Assembly: GCF_007827555.1 (NCBI RefSeq)
Contig: NZ_VISS01000039.1
Coordinates: 1-34,803, forward strand
Reading direction: 5' to 3'
DNA from: Aeribacillus composti
GTDB lineage: Bacteria > Bacillota > Bacilli > Bacillales > Aeribacillaceae
DNA: 34,803 nucleotides
Made by a program: the position numbers and the translations under genes. Below the pieces are notes generated by a model. It saw only the letters and a list, made by a program, of their open reading frames with translations. It did not search any database and was not told the origin of the DNA. Of the stretch, positions 34,711-34,803 are shown one piece after another; within the stretch, counting starts at the first letter, position 1, and the number at the start of each line of letters is the position of its first letter.

Positions 34711-34803
34711 AGTCAGTCAAGACTTTGTGGGAATTTTTTTGGTTCGCTGAAAATAGATGTAAGTCATAGGTTAGCGAACCATTTTTTTGAATTTCATCCG
34801 TAA
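34711..34803 (+). mobile_element. Insertion-sequence end (partial, right)
   Basis: It begins GAGTCAGTCAAGACTTTG and carries the GGTTCGCT/AGCGAACC hairpin. It is identical over its shared length to the reverse complement of 1-92. The element continues beyond the window, so no transposase can be seen. It lies about 80 bp upstream of the yocS start. Confidence 0.6.

Overview
The window is AT-rich Firmicute DNA, most likely from a Bacillaceae species. The main reasons are a carboxylase/leucine-catabolism operon in the same order as Bacillus subtilis yngJ-I-H-HB-G-F-E, strong AGGAGG-type ribosome binding sites, sigma-A promoters of TTGACA-17-TATAAT form, a YocS-like transporter and Msr/Vga ABC-F proteins. 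The first ~92 bp and last ~93 bp are the same sequence in opposite orientation. They look like two copies of one insertion-sequence end, so the window may be a contig bounded by repeats. The left copy cuts off metI.

Layout. 0-1.8 kb: a decaying methionine-type ABC importer (metI truncated, metN intact but short, metQ a remnant). 2-4.3 kb: a NucS/DUF5655-like putative nuclease and an SDR oxidoreductase. 4.5-11.6 kb: a carbonyl/redox cluster on the minus strand (SDR, ApbE flavin transferase, exported FMN-binding protein, two aldo/keto reductases, frameshifted MFS exporter), with a divergent YqhC-like AraC regulator. The apbE/FMN-binding pair is clearly richer in GC than its surroundings. 11.7-13.1 kb: a graveyard with an alcohol dehydrogenase tail, a frameshifted small gene, and a broken MerR gene behind an intact-looking palindromic operator. 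13.1-17.5 kb: a molybdate locus (modA, trmO, an excisionase-HTH/PBP-like regulator, and divergent modBC). 18.4-26.9 kb: the yng-type operon (acyl-CoA dehydrogenase, acyl-CoA synthetase, biotin carboxylase, biotin carrier, HMG-CoA lyase, enoyl-CoA hydratase, carboxyltransferase) and a TetR regulator with a perfect 18-bp palindrome at the operon promoter. 28.1-33.3 kb: a ribosome-protection/antibiotic-response island on the minus strand, with a Vga-like ABC-F gene and an rlmA-like 23S rRNA methyltransferase followed by an Msr-like ABC-F gene. 33.4-34.7 kb: an aconitase fragment and a bile acid:Na+ symporter family gene.

The most interesting part is the regulation of the ABC-F island. The vga-like gene has a sigma-A promoter, a three-codon upstream ORF and mutually exclusive pairings ending in a strong terminator just before the gene. 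The rlmA-msr operon has a perfect-spacing sigma-A promoter and a 12-residue leader peptide, MYSVRLRFPALN, that closely resembles the ErmD leader MTHSMRLRFPTLNQ and carries its R-L-R arrest motif. It also has a first attenuator, a ~210-bp multi-hairpin insert that may be a mobile-element end, and a second terminator immediately before the methyltransferase. This suggests macrolide-inducible readthrough of a two-gene rRNA-protection operon controlled by two serial terminators.

All similarity statements come from reading the sequence against remembered families; no database search was run.
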